13,994 bases of DNA from an uncultured Chitinophagaceae bacterium (GTDB lineage: Bacteria; Bacteroidota; Bacteroidia; Chitinophagales; Chitinophagaceae). The stretch covers positions 1-13,994 of the forward strand of contig CALKVC010000214.1 of the NCBI GenBank assembly GCA_937996595.1, written 5' to 3'. The translations under genes were made by a program, and so were the position numbers. Positions 13,397 through 13,994 of this stretch are shown here, piece by piece. Numbering within the stretch: position 1 is the stretch's first letter; each line of letters begins with the position of its first letter. The notes under the pieces are model-generated. The model was not told where the DNA came from and made no database searches. It saw only the letters and a list, made by a program, of their open reading frames with translations.

Positions 13397-13994
13397 ATGC
13401 AGATACAGGACCTTGAAAAGATCTTCCATGAGAAAATTGATAAGGAAATAAAGATTGAACCTAAAGACTGGATGCCGGATGCTTACAGGAAAACAAATAT
13501 CCGCCAGATAAGCCAGCATGCACACAGCGAAGTGGTGGGAATGCTGCCTGAAGGCAACTGGATATCAAGGGCGCCTTCTTTAAAACGCAAGGCTATCCTG
13601 ATTGCCAAGGTGCAGGATGAGGGCGGGCATGGCCTGTACCTGTATTCCGCCGCCGAAACCCTGGGCAGCAGCAGGGAACAGATGATAGATGACCTGCTTT
13701 CGGGAAAAGCAAAATATTCATCCATATTCAATTACCCAACGTTAAGCTGGGCAGATATGGGTGCCATTGGCTGGCTGGTAGACGGTGCTGCGATCCTTAA
13801 CCAGGTAATGCTGTGCCGGACTTCTTATGGCCCGTATGCAAGAGCCATGGTGCGTATTTGTAAAGAAGAAAGCTTTCACCAACGCCAGGGTTTTGAAACA
13901 TTGCTGGTGCTCAGCAGGGGTACACCTGAGCAAAAAGCTATGTGCCAGGATGCCATCAACCGCTGGTGGTGGCCCAGCCTGATGATGTTTGGCC
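13397..13994 (+). CDS. paaA: Ring-1,2-phenylacetyl-CoA epoxidase subunit PaaA, N-terminal part (cut by window edge)
   Basis: PaaA is the diiron oxygenase subunit of the PaaABC(D)E epoxidase, which opens aerobic phenylacetate catabolism by epoxidising phenylacetyl-CoA. The 199 complete codons before the window ends cover about two thirds of a typical PaaA of roughly 310 residues. Diagnostic stretches include HSEVVGMLPEGNWISRAPSL with the iron-ligand candidate E45, KVQDEGGHGLYLYSAAETLG with E75-x2-H78, and CKEESFHQRQGFE with a second E-x2-H (E158/H161). The match to PaaA is close and unbroken. The start ATG follows the operator and promoter directly. The rest of the operon (paaB, paaC and so on) presumably continues beyond the window. 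Confidence 0.95.
   Translation, partial: MQIQDLEKIFHEKIDKEIKIEPKDWMPDAYRKTNIRQISQHAHSEVVGMLPEGNWISRAPSLKRKAILIAKVQDEGGHGLYLYSAAETLGSSREQMIDDLLSGKAKYSSIFNYPTLSWADMGAIGWLVDGAAILNQVMLCRTSYGPYARAMVRICKEESFHQRQGFETLLVLSRGTPEQKAMCQDAINRWWWPSLMMFG

Overview
The window looks like a chromosomal segment from a Bacteroidota bacterium, most likely near Chitinophagaceae/Sphingobacteriales. This rests on the protein flavour (PaaE/PaaA, LigA, a stand-alone NUMOD4-HNH protein), the weak or absent Shine-Dalgarno sequences, and several promoter-like TAnnTTTG/TAnnTTTA elements, the Bacteroidota -7 motif. The taxonomic call is by eye, not by search.

Layout. (1) 1-354, minus: N-terminal part of a lipoprotein-type amidohydrolase that runs off the window. 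(2) 452-1540, plus: an unrecognised 362-aa protein with faint protein-kinase-fold signatures. (3) 1655-3754: ligA, the NAD-dependent DNA ligase. (4) 3847-4410: a NUMOD4/HNH/helix-turn-helix protein ending in a clear intrinsic terminator. (5) 4503-5165: a DUF2461 (TIGR02453) protein. (6) About 500 bp of AT-rich non-coding DNA. (7) 5682-7351: a TetR regulator and paaE, 2 bp apart. (8) 7373-12907, minus: a compact four-gene Ser/Thr phosphosignalling cluster, read in the order FHA-TM-serine protease, kinase 2, PP2C phosphatase, kinase 1. (9) About 490 bp of non-coding DNA. (10) 13397 to the end: paaA, cut by the window edge.

Two points stand out. First, the TetR-paaE promoter and the paaA promoter carry the same palindrome, AAACTAA-N6-TTAGTTT, and at paaA it extends to perfect 15-bp arms. 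This predicts that the TetR protein is a PaaR-like regulator of phenylacetyl-CoA catabolism acting on both transcription units, although about 6 kb of oppositely oriented signalling genes lies between them. Second, the minus-strand cluster reads as a complete transmembrane phospho-signalling device: two paralogous membrane kinases with different extracytoplasmic tails, a soluble PP2C phosphatase as the off-switch, and a protein joining a cytoplasmic phosphothreonine-binding FHA domain through one membrane helix to an extracytoplasmic trypsin-like protease. The architecture is seen in the sequence; the signalling logic is inference.

No tRNA, rRNA, CRISPR array, insertion sequence or attachment site was seen.
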